From DATLAN01 sp035527455 (GTDB taxonomy: Bacteria > Planctomycetota > Planctomycetia > Pirellulales > Thermoguttaceae), in contig DATLAN010000562.1 in the NCBI GenBank assembly GCA_035527455.1, positions 1 through 49,865 on the forward strand: a DNA stretch of 49,865 nucleotides, in the 5' to 3' direction. Below, in pieces: positions 10,780 to 20,116 of the stretch. Positions within the stretch are counted from its first letter, which is position 1, and the number at the start of each line of letters is the position of its first letter. Below the pieces are notes generated by a model. It was not told where the DNA came from. It saw nothing but the letters and a program-made list of their open reading frames with translations, and ran no database searches. The position numbers were made by a program, and so were the translations under genes.

Positions 10780-12330
10780 TTACTCCCACTCGATCGTCGC
10801 CGGGGGCTTCGAGCTGACGTCGTACACCACCCGGTTCACGCCGGCGACTTCGTTGATGATCCGCGTGGACATGCGGGCCAGCAGGTCGTAGGGCAGGTGG
10901 CTCCAGTCGGCGGTCATGAAGTCCTCGGAATCGATCGAGCGGACGGCCACCACGTCCTCGTAGGTCCGCGCGTCGCCCATCACGCCGACGCTTTGCACCG
11001 GCAAGAGCACGGCGAACGACTGGGACGTCTGGCGATAGAGCCCGGCCGCCTTGATCTCCTCGACCACGATCGCGTCGGCCTCGCGGAGCGTGGCAAGCCG
11101 TTCGGTGGTCACCTCGCCCAGACAACGCACGGCCAGGCCCGGACCGGGAAACGGATGACGCCAGACGATCTCTTCCGGCAGCCCCAACTTCGTTCCCAAA
11201 CTGCGGACCTCGTCTTTGAACAAATCGCGCAACGGCTCGATCAGCTCGAAATCGAGATCCTCGGGCAATCCGCCCACGTTGTGGTGCAGCTTGATCGTGG
11301 CCGCCGGGCCGTCCACCGAGCCGCCGCTCTCGATCACGTCGGGATAAAGCGTTCCCTGGGCGAGGAACCGGGCCCCTTGGATCCGGGCGGCCTCGTCGGA
11401 AAAACACTCGATGAACGCGTGCCCGATCCGCCGGCGCTTCTCCTGCGGATCGATGACTCCCGCAAGTGCCTGGAGAAACTTCTCCTGTCCTTGGACCACG
11501 TGCAAGTCGGCCTGGAAGTGGTTGCTGAACTCCCGGATGACCGCTTCGGCCTCGCCCTTGCGCAAGAGGCCGTTGTCGACCAGGATGCAGGAGAGTTGCT
11601 TACCGATCGCCTGGGAGAGCAGCGCGGCGACGACCGACGAATCGACCCCGCCGGACAGCCCGCAGATCACCCGCGTGTCGCCCACGCGGCGGCGGACCCC
11701 TTCGATCGTCTCCCGGGCGAAATCCCCCAGCTTCCAGGTTCCCGAGCACTTGCAGACACTGCTGAGGAAATTGCCCAGTATTCGGCTGCCCAGGGGCGTG
11801 TGGGTCACCTCGGGATGGAATTGCAGGCCGTAGATGGGCAGGCGGCGGTGTTTGACCGCGGCGAACGGGCAGGTATCGGTCTCGGCCAGCGGAAGGAAGT
11901 CGTCGCTGATCTGGGCGACCTGGTCGCCGTGGCTCATCCAGACCTGAGTCTGTTCGGGCACATCCGCGAAGAGCCCATTCCGGCTGGTGATCCGGCATCG
12001 TGCCCGGCCGTATTCGCGCGAGGGGGTGTTTTCTACCCGGCCACCCAGCGCCTCGCAGGCCAATTGCATCCCGTAACAGATCCCCAGCACCGGCACTCCG
12101 AGCTGGAAGATGTCCGGATCGCATTTCGGGGCCCCCTGGGCATAGACGCTCGACGGTCCGCCGGAGAGGATCAGTCCCATCGGAGCCAACTCGCGAATCC
12201 GCTGGGGTGTGATGTCGTGCCGGACGATCTCGCAGTAAACGTGCTGCTGTCGCACACGCCGGGCAATCAGTTGGGCGTACTGCGAGCCGAAGTCAAGTAC
12301 CAGGACCTTCTCGTCGGCCAGTTTGCTCAT
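10780..12330 (-). CDS. guaA: GMP synthase (glutamine-hydrolysing)
   Basis: It aminates XMP to GMP with glutamine and ATP. The 516-residue product has the complete architecture: class I glutamine amidotransferase domain with nucleophile Cys85 in GICYGMQ and the His172/Glu174 pair (HPEVTH); ATP-pyrophosphatase with SGGVDSS at 226-232; and the C-terminal dimerisation domain ending P-A-T-I-E-W-E, the usual GuaA terminus. ATG 12330 follows AAGGAAC. A perfect TATAAT lies 27 nt upstream on the same strand. Confidence 0.98.
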   Translation of the reverse strand: MSKLADEKVLVLDFGSQYAQLIARRVRQQHVYCEIVRHDITPQRIRELAPMGLILSGGPSSVYAQGAPKCDPDIFQLGVPVLGICYGMQLACEALGGRVENTPSREYGRARCRITSRNGLFADVPEQTQVWMSHGDQVAQISDDFLPLAETDTCPFAAVKHRRLPIYGLQFHPEVTHTPLGSRILGNFLSSVCKCSGTWKLGDFARETIEGVRRRVGDTRVICGLSGGVDSSVVAALLSQAIGKQLSCILVDNGLLRKGEAEAVIREFSNHFQADLHVVQGQEKFLQALAGVIDPQEKRRRIGHAFIECFSDEAARIQGARFLAQGTLYPDVIESGGSVDGPAATIKLHHNVGGLPEDLDFELIEPLRDLFKDEVRSLGTKLGLPEEIVWRHPFPGPGLAVRCLGEVTTERLATLREADAIVVEEIKAAGLYRQTSQSFAVLLPVQSVGVMGDARTYEDVVAVRSIDSEDFMTADWSHLPYDLLARMSTRIINEVAGVNRVVYDVSSKPPATIEWE

Positions 12331-12356
12331 GCTGGGTTCCTTAGGCGAAACTCAGC

Positions 12357-12385
12357 ATTATAGGCCCCGGCGACGTGAGGGAACA
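12357..12385 (-). promoter_or_regulatory. Candidate sigma70-type promoter of guaA
   Basis: On the minus strand a perfect -10 (TATAAT, 12362-12357) lies shortly before the guaA ATG. The -35 at 17 nt (TGTTCC) is weak. Confidence 0.5.
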
Positions 12386-12478
12386 GTACCTTGCCGAGCG
12401 TGCGGAGACACGCGAGGGGCAGCACTTATACCACCTGGTTTGCGCAATCCCCCGCTCCGAGGTCACCTGGCCGCAACC

Positions 12479-12506
12479 AAACGGCGGGCAAGCCCGCCCG
12501 CTAAAC
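12479..12506. repeat. Palindromic repeat family B (copy 1)
   Basis: Contains AACGGCGGGCAAGCCCGCCC followed by GCTAAAC, a short palindrome (GGCGGGC/GCCCGCC) with a constant 3' tail. Other copies are at 21859, 31462, 34699, 34752, 34787, 46284 and 46311. It lies between guaA and the downstream LptF-like gene; the rest of this 286-bp gap holds only the CCCTCGCC tandem repeat at 12571-12616. Confidence 0.9.
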
Positions 12507-12570
12507 GGTTCTCATCACTTGACTCGTCAAATATGCGCGATGCATGGGCGGAAGTCGGGACGCAACACTC

Positions 12571-12616
12571 TCACCCCTCACCCCTCGCCCCTCGCCCCTC
12601 GCCCCTCGCCCCTCGC
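12571..12616. repeat. CCCTCGC tandem repeat abutting a stop codon
   Basis: About six units of CCCCTCG run directly up to the stop codon of the LptF-like gene (12617-12619). Confidence 0.8.
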
Positions 12617-13753
12617 TCACCGCCACATCATCTCCGACATGCCCACGGCCGGCGGGACGAAGATCATCAGCGGCAGCCAGGCGGCCAGGGCCGGGTCGAT
12701 CAGGTAGATCGATCCGAAATGTTGGCAGGCGATGATCACCAGCAAGTAGACGGCGACGATGCCGACGCACAGCCCGATCGCCACGAATACGTTTTGGCTC
12801 CGGCGCGAGAGCACCAACGGCAAGCCGAGAAACAAGAGCGTCAAATCCAACAACGGATTGATCAATCGCGTGTGGATCGCCACCCGCACGTCCGCACCGA
12901 AGTCCAGGCTCCGGCTCCACAGCCCGGCGATCATCTGCGCCGTCGACGAGAACTGGCGAAGCGCCCGGCCGCCGGTCAACTGCTCGAACGTCATCTCGCT
13001 GACCAAGAAGGCCTGCTCGTTGCGGAGCCAGTCGGGCGCGTCGCGCGGCGTGATCAGCACCGGTTGGGCGACCAGACGCAGCGAGGGCCGGTCGGCCAGC
13101 CCCGAGGGCTCTTGGACGCCTTCCAACAAATAACCGCCCGGCCGCTCCCCTTCCGGCGGCCGGTAGAAGGCGTTCTCGGCGACCAATCGAGGGCCGTACT
13201 GATTCAACGCGTCGGGCATGAGGAAATCGGGGCTCTCGATCCGCTGCTGATCGGCGTAGGTCGCCTTGCCTCGGAAGAGCACGCTGGTCTGCTGGTCGTA
13301 GACGGCGTGCAACTCCTCGCCGTATTGGCCCAGCAGGTTCGCGGGCCGGCGAACCAGCTCGTCGCGACACTGGGGGATGACCAGCTCGCGGTTGGCGGCG
13401 GAGAGCAAGGCGATCACCGCGGCGGCGACGATGATCGGGGCGGCCACGCGAAGCCGCGAGATACCGGCCGCCTGCAGCGCCGTCAATTCGTTGTGTCGCT
13501 GAATCCAGGAGACGGTGAACATGGCCGCCACCAGCGTCAGCAGTCCGCTGCTGCGGTCGAAGAACAGGATCGCCCGATAGCTGTAATACGATCCCATCAA
13601 CGAGAAGAGTCCGCCGGTCTTCTCGGCGCAGTTGAAGAACTCCTCCAGGTGCGTGAAAGCGTCGAAGACGATGTACAGCCCCGCCAGACTCAGGTAACAG
13701 ATCACGAAAGTCTGGAGGAACTGGCGGAGCAGGTATCGGTCGATGATATGCAT
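12617..13753 (-). CDS. LptF/LptG (YjgP/YjgQ) family permease
   Basis: The 378-residue protein matches the permease subunits of the lipopolysaccharide export ABC transporter: start MHIIDRYLLRQFLQTF with the first membrane helix, two more helices by about residue 120, a periplasmic beta-jellyroll domain of roughly 150 residues, and three C-terminal helices. The N-terminal I-D-R-Y-L-L-x-x-F pattern is diagnostic. LptF and LptG are normally encoded together; only one copy is here. It lies 48 bp after the aminotransferase gene on the same strand. Confidence 0.9.
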   Translation of the reverse strand: MHIIDRYLLRQFLQTFVICYLSLAGLYIVFDAFTHLEEFFNCAEKTGGLFSLMGSYYSYRAILFFDRSSGLLTLVAAMFTVSWIQRHNELTALQAAGISRLRVAAPIIVAAAVIALLSAANRELVIPQCRDELVRRPANLLGQYGEELHAVYDQQTSVLFRGKATYADQQRIESPDFLMPDALNQYGPRLVAENAFYRPPEGERPGGYLLEGVQEPSGLADRPSLRLVAQPVLITPRDAPDWLRNEQAFLVSEMTFEQLTGGRALRQFSSTAQMIAGLWSRSLDFGADVRVAIHTRLINPLLDLTLLFLGLPLVLSRRSQNVFVAIGLCVGIVAVYLLVIIACQHFGSIYLIDPALAAWLPLMIFVPPAVGMSEMMWR

Positions 13754-13801
13754 TGGGGTCCGTCCGAAAACAGATTCCAGCGCTTCCGTGTCGCGGTGGC
13801 T

Positions 13802-15100
13802 TCACAACACCTGGCCAACCGCCCGAGCCAACGCCTCGACTCCCCGGTGGATACTCTCGCACGATTGGATGCCGAAGCTCAACCGCAGCATGTTCTTCTT
13901 CGTCAGGCGGCCGTCGCCGGGATAACAATACTCGCCGGGCACGTAGAGCACGCCTTCCTCGACGGCCCGGTCGAACAACGGTCCGCAGAGCCCCGTGTCG
14001 ATCGAGTCGGGAAGCTGGAGCCAGACGTACAGGCCGCCCTCGGGACGGACCCAATGGACGCCGTCGATCCCGGCCAGGAATTCGTCGGCCGCGCCGAGCG
14101 TGGCGTCGATCTTCGCCCGATAGCCGTCGCGGAGGCGTTCGAGGTGCTCGTCGTAAAGCCCCATCTGCAGGACGGCGGCCATCAAGTGCTGATTGACGTT
14201 CGGCGAACCGAAGTCGATGTTTCCTTTCTGGGCCAGCACCGGCTCGATCAATTCCGGCGGCAGGATCCCCCAACCCACCCGGATCCCCGGCGAAAACGAC
14301 TTCGAAAACGTGCCCGCGTGAATCACCACGTCGGCTTCGCCCTCGACGGACCGAAGGCTCGGCACGTCGTCGCCGTAGTAGCGGAGTTCCCGGTAGGCGG
14401 CGTCCTCGATGAGATAGATTTTGCCGTGTCGCGACCAGCGCCGGGCGATCTCTACCAGGGCACCGCGGCGCTCGGCCGGCACCGTCACGCCGCTGGGGTT
14501 GTCGTAATACGTGGTGACGTAGATTGCCTTGACGCGGCCCAATTCGCCGGCGGCTTCCAGTCGGGCCAGCTCTTCTTCGAGCGCCTCGGGAATCACGCCG
14601 TGCTCGTCGATCTCGACGCCTACGGAGCGTGCCCCCAAGTTGGCCAGCGTGCCCAAAAAAACGAAGTAGCTCGGCGCCCCGCACAACACCACGTCGCCCG
14701 GGTCCAGCAGCGCATCGCCCACCAAGTGGAGCAACTGGTTGCTGCCGGCGGTGAGCACGACCTGTTTGACGGAAACGTTCGCCTCCCGGGCGGTTTGGCC
14801 GTCGGCGTGCAGCATCCGTTCGAGGATCGCCTCTCTCAGCGGCAGGTAGCCGATCGTGGTGCCGTATTGCAGAGCCGCCCGAGCCCGATCGGGATCTGAA
14901 AAAATGGCATCCAGCCCTTGTCGGGTCGGCCCGACGGGCAAAGTCTCGTAGTCGACGAAACCGGCGGCCAGCGAAATCAGCTCCGGTTGAGCCAGCGTCC
15001 TGGCCATCAGCAAATTGGCGATCGGTTCACCCCCGGCCCAACGTGCTCGGCGACTGAAACCAACTGGTTCGGGCATGGATTGCGGTGGAGTTCGGTGCAT
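13802..15100 (-). CDS. PLP-dependent aminotransferase, fold type I (LysN/2-aminoadipate-like)
   Basis: The 432-residue form starts at ATG 15100 (15076 is an alternative; the frame is open to 15187). The core has the tyrosine-rich substrate pocket (LQYGTTIGYLPLREAI), Y-D-N-P-S-G near the centre, the aspartate that holds the cofactor (IEDAAYRELRY) and the PLP lysine in TFSKSFSPGIRVGW. These fit the MocR/LysN clade of class I/II aminotransferases, which includes 2-aminoadipate, valine-pyruvate and kynurenine enzymes, so the substrate is not fixed. No DNA-binding domain is present. A TATAAT on the minus strand at 15240-15235 overlaps a plus-strand TATTAT that could serve comF. Confidence 0.9.
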   Translation of the reverse strand: MHRTPPQSMPEPVGFSRRARWAGGEPIANLLMARTLAQPELISLAAGFVDYETLPVGPTRQGLDAIFSDPDRARAALQYGTTIGYLPLREAILERMLHADGQTAREANVSVKQVVLTAGSNQLLHLVGDALLDPGDVVLCGAPSYFVFLGTLANLGARSVGVEIDEHGVIPEALEEELARLEAAGELGRVKAIYVTTYYDNPSGVTVPAERRGALVEIARRWSRHGKIYLIEDAAYRELRYYGDDVPSLRSVEGEADVVIHAGTFSKSFSPGIRVGWGILPPELIEPVLAQKGNIDFGSPNVNQHLMAAVLQMGLYDEHLERLRDGYRAKIDATLGAADEFLAGIDGVHWVRPEGGLYVWLQLPDSIDTGLCGPLFDRAVEEGVLYVPGEYCYPGDGRLTKKNMLRLSFGIQSCESIHRGVEALARAVGQVL

Positions 15101-15313
15101 GGTGGCAGAATGTTCAAGGTGGCAGCATAGGGGAACTGACGGCTGCGGGTCAAGGTCGGGCAATCGAGACCCGATGAATCGGGTCACTACGAGCCAATCG
15201 GCCTCCCCCTTTTTCGGCAGCAGCCAAACGGTGTATTATATCGCTACGGTTGGGCGAGGCGGCAGGTTCGGAAACTCGTCGCCCTGGAGGCACGCGGTCT
15301 TGTGGGAAGAGAC

Positions 15314-16090
15314 ATGCCGATGGCCCCATGGGTTCAGCACATTCGCCGCGGAATCGCCCGGTTTCGAGCGGCGGGCCTGAACCTGCTCCTTCCTCCGAGA
15401 TGCGCCGCGTGCGACGCCGATTTGGCCGGCGGCGATCGTGGTTTGCATTTATGTGCGGCGTGTCTCGCGGTGCTGGGACCTCGATCCTGGCCGTGCTGCC
15501 GGCGTTGTGGTGCGGCGGCCGCGGCTGAGAGTGACCCGCCCGAGCGGTGCGGGCTGTGCCAAATCACCCCTCTGAAGTTTGACGCGGCAATACCTCTGGG
15601 TGGCTACCAGAATGAACTGCGCGGCGTGGTGTTGCGTATGAAACGGCCGGCACACGACTCGCTTTCCGCAGCGATGGGCCGACTGTTGGCTGCTCTCAGA
15701 GAAGAGCAGTTCGCCCAATTGAATCTGGATCTTGTGGTGCCCGTACCCATGTACTGGATGCGGCTTGCCAGGAGGGGTACCAATAGCCCGGAAATACTGT
15801 CGCAGTGTTTGGGACAACACCTGGGCGTCCCGGTCCGCCGAGTGCTCTCGCGTCGTCGTAACACCTTGCCACAAGCCGACTTGTCGCCAAGAGATCGGTT
15901 CCGCAACGTCCGCGGAGCGTTTTGCGTCAGAAAGGGACGCCGGCTCGGCGGCCGCCGCATCTTGCTGGTCGACGACATCCTGACGACGGGGGCCACTTGC
16001 AGCGAGGCGGCCAGAGTGCTCAAGGAAGCCGGGGCCGAACTGGTCGCCGCCGCCGTGATCGCCCGGGCTCAAGGGCCCAATACGACGTAG
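15314..16090 (+). CDS. comF: ComF family phosphoribosyltransferase-like protein
   Basis: The product (258 aa from ATG 15314; ATG 15320 has better spacing from GGAAGAG) has the N-terminal zinc-binding Cys pairs (CAAC ... CAAC ... CCRRC ... CGLC) of ComF and a C-terminal phosphoribosyltransferase fold with the PRPP-loop ILLVDDILTTGATC. ComF proteins support DNA uptake in naturally competent bacteria; in this group the role is not established. The gene heads a plus-strand run with the DUF502 gene, separated by a GC-rich hairpin (16106-16134). Confidence 0.93.
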   Translation: MPMAPWVQHIRRGIARFRAAGLNLLLPPRCAACDADLAGGDRGLHLCAACLAVLGPRSWPCCRRCGAAAAAESDPPERCGLCQITPLKFDAAIPLGGYQNELRGVVLRMKRPAHDSLSAAMGRLLAALREEQFAQLNLDLVVPVPMYWMRLARRGTNSPEILSQCLGQHLGVPVRRVLSRRRNTLPQADLSPRDRFRNVRGAFCVRKGRRLGGRRILLVDDILTTGATCSEAARVLKEAGAELVAAAVIARAQGPNTT

Positions 16091-16159
16091 AGTTCCTGTA
16101 ATTACCGGCCGGCAGCCGTCCCCCTTGCCGGCCGCCCAAGAAGGAAGACAATTAGCTTC

Positions 16160-17089
16160 ATGGCTAGCGATACAACAAACAATTCGAACGGGAAAGATCC
16201 ACCGGCGAAACACCCCATCCGCAAGGCGGTGCTCCGTGGATTAGGGGTTGTGTCCCCCCCGCTGTTTACCATCCTTATTTTTGTCTGGGTCATCGGTATC
16301 ACCGACGAATATCTTCTGACGCCCGCCACCAACGTGGTCCGTGATTTCATCGTCTGGAACCTCTCCGATGAAATCCGCACCGAGCCGTTGCCCGAAGACC
16401 AGACGGCTTCCTACCATCGCGTGGCCAACGACAAGTACGTGCCGGACCACGTGTACGAGCGGGTGAAGGCCAATCCGGGCAATCTGGCAAAGCTCGAGGA
16501 CACGACCGCCAAGGAGATTTACCGCCGATACGTGCGGTTGGAGTACCTCAGTCCCTGGAAGACCGTGCTCTTCTTCCTGGCGGTGTTCATCATCGTCTTG
16601 TATCTACTTGGAAAATTCATGGCGGCCGGCATCGGACGCTTCTTCTGGGGACGCTTCGAGCAGGTGATCCACAGGCTGCCCCTGGTGCGCAACGTCTACT
16701 CCTCGGTCAAGCAGGTCAGCGACTTCCTGTTCACCGAGCGGGAGATCGAATACACGCGGGTCGTGGCCGTGCAGTATCCTCGCCGGGGGATCTATTCGCT
16801 GGGACTGGTCACCGGCGACAGCATGAAGGACATCCGCGACGCCGCCGGGGAGCCCGTCATGTCGGTACTGATGCCCACCTCTCCGATGCCGGTGACCGGG
16901 TTCACCGTGACCGTGCGGAAAAGCGAGACGATCGACCTGAACATCACCATCGATCAGGCGTTCCAGTTCATCATCAGTTGCGGCGTGGTCGTTCCCGCAC
17001 ATCAGGTTTGGGCAAGGAAGGCCAAGCCGGGGGAATTGCCCGCGGGGGCGAAGCCCGATGAAACCACGGAATTGGCGACCCGCGAATAG
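16160..17089 (+). CDS. DUF502 family membrane protein
   Basis: The 309-residue product has two membrane helices, at about 29-50 (PPLFTILIFVWVIG) and 133-158 (VLFFLAVFIIVLYLLGKF), and the DUF502 signature in the second half: a P-L-V-R-N-V-Y-S-S-V-K-Q segment followed by a soluble beta domain containing V-x-M-P-T-S-P-M-P-x-T-G. The segment between the helices is longer than in most DUF502 proteins. It is an inner-membrane protein of unknown function, widespread in bacteria and in plant chloroplasts (LIKE COV relatives). Confidence 0.93.
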   Translation: MASDTTNNSNGKDPPAKHPIRKAVLRGLGVVSPPLFTILIFVWVIGITDEYLLTPATNVVRDFIVWNLSDEIRTEPLPEDQTASYHRVANDKYVPDHVYERVKANPGNLAKLEDTTAKEIYRRYVRLEYLSPWKTVLFFLAVFIIVLYLLGKFMAAGIGRFFWGRFEQVIHRLPLVRNVYSSVKQVSDFLFTEREIEYTRVVAVQYPRRGIYSLGLVTGDSMKDIRDAAGEPVMSVLMPTSPMPVTGFTVTVRKSETIDLNITIDQAFQFIISCGVVVPAHQVWARKAKPGELPAGAKPDETTELATRE

Positions 17090-17160
17090 CGCCGGGCCCT
17101 TGCCGTCCGGGGTCTTTCTTCGCAGAGAAGCGTACGTAACAAGCGGAAGGAAATGCGAAC

Positions 17161-18366
17161 ATGGATATCCAAGAGCTGGTCAAGAACCTGAAAACGACCA
17201 ACGACTCGAAGATCGTGATGCTGGTGGCCGACGGTCTGGGTGGTTTGCCGATCGAGCCGGGCGGACCGACCGAACTGGAAGCCGCCAAGACGCCCCATCT
17301 CGACGCACTGGCCAGGCGGGGCGTCCAAGGCAGCATGATCCCCATCAAGCCGGGCATCACCCCCGGCAGCGGCCCGGGGCACCTGGGACTGTTCGGTTAC
17401 GATCCGGTCAAGTACCTGATCGGCCGCGGGGCGCTGGAGGCCACCGGAGTCGGCTTCAAGCTGGGGCCGGACGATGTGGCCATCCGCTGCAATTTCTGCT
17501 CGCTGGACACCGAGGGCAACATCACCGATCGGCGTGCCGGCCGGATTTCGACCGAGGAGAGTGCCCCGCTGGCGGTCAAGCTTCGCCAGGTGCAGATTCC
17601 CGGCGTGAAGGTCTTCGTCGAGCCGGTCAAGGAGCATCGTTTCGTGGTCGTCTTTCGCGGCGAAGGACTCGGCGGCAAGGTGGCCGATACCGATCCGCAG
17701 CGGACCGGTGTCCCGCCGTTGGAACCGGTGCCGGTTGACGAGCCCAGCGAGCGGACCGCCGAGATCGCCCGAGAGTTCATCGTCCAGGCCCGAGAGTTCC
17801 TGGCCGATCAACCCAAGGCCAACGGTCTGACCATGCGGGGATTCTCGGTCAAACCCGACCTGCCCACGTACGAAGAGGTCTACGGGCTGAAGGCGGCGGC
17901 GATCGCCGTCTATCCGATGTACAAGGGGCTGGCCCAACTGGTCGGTATGGCGAAGGTCGGGCAGCCCGGCTCGCTCGCCGAAGAGATCGACGTCCTGGAA
18001 CAGGTCTGGAACGATTTCGATTTCTTCTTCGTTCACTTCAAGTACACCGACAGCCGGGGCGAGGACGGCAACTTCGCCGAGAAGGTGAAGATGATCGAAG
18101 AGTTCGACTCGATCGTGCCGCGGGTGACCGCATTGAATCCGACGGTGTTGATTGTGACGGCCGACCATAGCACGCCGGCGGCGCTGAAGAATCACAGTTG
18201 GCATCCCGTGCCCACGCTGTTGGTCGCCGACACCTGCCGTCCGGATGCCTGTGAAGCCTACAGCGAAACCGAATCGCTCCGCGGCGGACTGGGACAGTTC
18301 GAGGCGGTCTACCTGATGCCGTTGGCGATGGCACACGCCGAGCGGATCGGGAAGTTCGGGGCGTAG
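17161..18366 (+). CDS. apgM: 2,3-bisphosphoglycerate-independent phosphoglycerate mutase, archaeal type
   Basis: It interconverts 3- and 2-phosphoglycerate in glycolysis. The 401-residue product is of the aPGAM group of the alkaline-phosphatase superfamily: metal-binding Asp24 in VADGLGG, the catalytic Ser70 in PGSGPGHLGLFGYDP (the usual S-G-x-x-H-L-x-L-x-G-Y-D-P motif), GRGALEA, and the metal-binding TADHSTP near the C-terminus. ATG 17161 follows a GGAAGGAAAT ribosome site. It ends 105 bp from the convergent SDR gene, the gap being filled by a tandem repeat. Confidence 0.96.
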   Translation: MDIQELVKNLKTTNDSKIVMLVADGLGGLPIEPGGPTELEAAKTPHLDALARRGVQGSMIPIKPGITPGSGPGHLGLFGYDPVKYLIGRGALEATGVGFKLGPDDVAIRCNFCSLDTEGNITDRRAGRISTEESAPLAVKLRQVQIPGVKVFVEPVKEHRFVVVFRGEGLGGKVADTDPQRTGVPPLEPVPVDEPSERTAEIAREFIVQAREFLADQPKANGLTMRGFSVKPDLPTYEEVYGLKAAAIAVYPMYKGLAQLVGMAKVGQPGSLAEEIDVLEQVWNDFDFFFVHFKYTDSRGEDGNFAEKVKMIEEFDSIVPRVTALNPTVLIVTADHSTPAALKNHSWHPVPTLLVADTCRPDACEAYSETESLRGGLGQFEAVYLMPLAMAHAERIGKFGA

Positions 18367-18386
18367 GGGTGGTTTGACCGCCAAGA

Positions 18387-18463
18387 GCGACGGCGAAGCC
18401 GCAAGCGGCGATGCGACGGCGAAGCCGCAAGCGGCGATCGACGGCGAAGCCGCAAGCGGCGAT
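18387..18463. repeat. Three tandem 25-26-bp repeats between convergent genes
   Basis: Units at 18387-18412, 18413-18438 and 18439-18463 each read about GCGACGGCGAAGCCGCAAGC and contain the small hairpin GCCGCAAGCGGC. They fill the gap between apgM and the SDR gene and could act as a bidirectional transcript-end structure. Confidence 0.9.
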
Positions 18464-18470
18464 CGTCGGT

Positions 18471-19337
18471 TTACCGCAACCCCAATTCCCGGCGGATGTA
18501 CCAGTCGCGGATCCGGTCGGGGATCCACTTGCGGGCCCAGGCGGCCAGACGGGTTTGTACTCCGACCGGGTATCGGGTCTTAGGCCGCCGCGAGCAAAGG
18601 GCGTGGACGACCGCGCGCACGACCCGCTCAGCCGGCATGGCATTCTCCCCGAATCGCTGGGTCGTCTTGCGGACCGCATCCATGTCTTCCTGGTATAACG
18701 CCACCGCTTCCGGCGGCATCGTTCGGCCTTCCTTCTCCGCGGCCGTGCGCGTCTTCTCCCAGATCGGCGTGGCCACGTTGCCCGGCTCGATCACCGAGAC
18801 CGAGATACCCCACTTGCGAAGTTCGCTGCGCATTGCGTCGGAGAGCGCTTCCAACGCGAATTTCGAGGCCGCGTAAGGCCCCAGAAACGGCGCCGCCACC
18901 AATCCGCTGATCGAACTCATATTGACGATCCGCCCCTTGCCGGCACGCAACAGCGGCAGAAACGCCTGGGTGACGGCGATCTGGCCGATGACGTTCACGT
19001 CGAACTGCAGCCGGAGCTTGTCCAAGGGCACGATTTCCAGCGGCCCGGGCACCACGATGCCGGCGTTATTGACCAGGCCGGCCAGCCCGGCGTCACCGAG
19101 GACCTCGCCCACCTCGGCGGCCGCGGCGGCAATCGACGGCTCGTCGGTGACGTCGAAAATCACGGGAGTCAGCCTATCGGAGGCTTGCTCTTTCAACCGC
19201 CGGCCGTCTTCCGGCGATCGCACCCCGGCGAACACGCGAAATCCGCGTTTGTCCAACGCCAACGCACAGGCCGCTCCGATGCCGGTCGACGAACCCGTGA
19301 TGACAACCCCGGAAGGTGAATGAAGACCTGTTGTCAT
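18471..19337 (-). CDS. Short-chain dehydrogenase/reductase
   Basis: A classical SDR of 288 residues. The cofactor motif is TGSSTGIG at 14-21, N-N-A-G at 90-93, catalytic Ser near 141-142 and Y155-A-A-S-K159. The basic residues after strand 2 suggest NADP(H). After the Rossmann core a long basic C-terminal tail (KTRYPVGVQTRLAAWARKW) is like that of membrane-associated SDRs acting on lipids or retinol-like substrates; substrate unknown. ATG 19337 follows GGAAG; the frame extends to 19385 without support. Confidence 0.93.
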   Translation of the reverse strand: MTTGLHSPSGVVITGSSTGIGAACALALDKRGFRVFAGVRSPEDGRRLKEQASDRLTPVIFDVTDEPSIAAAAAEVGEVLGDAGLAGLVNNAGIVVPGPLEIVPLDKLRLQFDVNVIGQIAVTQAFLPLLRAGKGRIVNMSSISGLVAAPFLGPYAASKFALEALSDAMRSELRKWGISVSVIEPGNVATPIWEKTRTAAEKEGRTMPPEAVALYQEDMDAVRKTTQRFGENAMPAERVVRAVVHALCSRRPKTRYPVGVQTRLAAWARKWIPDRIRDWYIRRELGLR

Positions 19338-19495
19338 GGGGCGACTTCCAAAGAAAACGCATGATCGGGTAATGCGGAAAACCATGCCACAAGTCTACCC
19401 GGAACATGCTCTTGTGGCCAGGATCAACTCCGCGGGCCGGCAACAGCGGCGATCTTACCGAGTGGGTTGCTGGCGGCGGGATCGTCTGGAGAACG

Positions 19496-20116
19496 TCACT
19501 CGGGCAGTTGCACGACGCGGAAATCGTCGAAGCGGATCCAATGTTCGGCGTCCGGCGGGCCGTTGTAGCATTGGATGCTGAGTTGATCCTCGCCGGGGGC
19601 AGGCAGACTCCCTTCGGCGGCGACGAGGAAGTCGCCTTTCCCGTCCGGACGGTACTGCGCGATCCAGCGGTCGGACGTTACGATCAGGCGAAGTTGGACC
19701 GACGTGGCGGGCATCGGCTTCTTTCCGGGGATGATCCAGGTCTCGCCGTCGATCAGTTCCTTGACCAGCTTGAACACCGGCCGGCCGGCGTGATACCAGG
19801 TGATTCCCGCCTGCTCGTACTGCCGTGTGGGCTGTGCCGTATTGGTGACGGTCACGTCGATGGCGAATTTCCCTCGGCTGCGATCGGGGGCCGGGCGGAG
19901 CAGGGCATTCTTGACCGTGTTGGCCACGCCCGGCTCGACGCGGAGTTCCAGGGCGTCGTCCTGGATGCGCCAAGCTTCCGGATTCTCGCGAAGCCACGTC
20001 CATCCTTCGGCCAACTTGCCATTGAACCCGTCCTCGAAGATCACCTGGGGCTCTGCGGCCGGAAGGGGTCCGCACGAAAACGACCAGACGGTCGCAAGCA
20101 GCATCACGCGTCTCAT
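19496..20116 (-). CDS. Secreted LamG/DUF1349-like beta-sandwich protein
   Basis: The 206-residue product starts MRRVMLLATVWSFSCG with a Sec signal cleaved near PAAE. The mature protein begins V-I-F-E-D-G-F-N-G-K, the typical start of concanavalin-like domains that bind or turn over sugars, and includes the GITWYHAG and DRWIAQYRPDG strands of DUF1349. No catalytic residue is evident. ATG 20116 follows GGAG. A promoter-like pair lies at 20279-20306. Confidence 0.82.
   Translation of the reverse strand: MRRVMLLATVWSFSCGPLPAAEPQVIFEDGFNGKLAEGWTWLRENPEAWRIQDDALELRVEPGVANTVKNALLRPAPDRSRGKFAIDVTVTNTAQPTRQYEQAGITWYHAGRPVFKLVKELIDGETWIIPGKKPMPATSVQLRLIVTSDRWIAQYRPDGKGDFLVAAEGSLPAPGEDQLSIQCYNGPPDAEHWIRFDDFRVVQLPE

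Noticed and set aside
12501..14684. 727-codon minus-strand frame
   Set aside because: Shadow frame over the LptF-like and aminotransferase genes; Arg/Gly/Ala-rich with no motif.
15234..15240. TATTAT as -10 of a comF promoter
   Set aside because: No acceptable -35 at 16-18 nt; it overlaps a minus-strand TATAAT, so neither was listed as a separate feature.
16106..16134. GC-rich hairpin between comF and the DUF502 gene as a terminator
   Set aside because: The stem is good, but no T-tract follows on either strand.
18387..18463. Possible CRISPR or iteron cluster
   Set aside because: Three head-to-tail units without spacers, between convergent metabolic genes and with no replication gene near.
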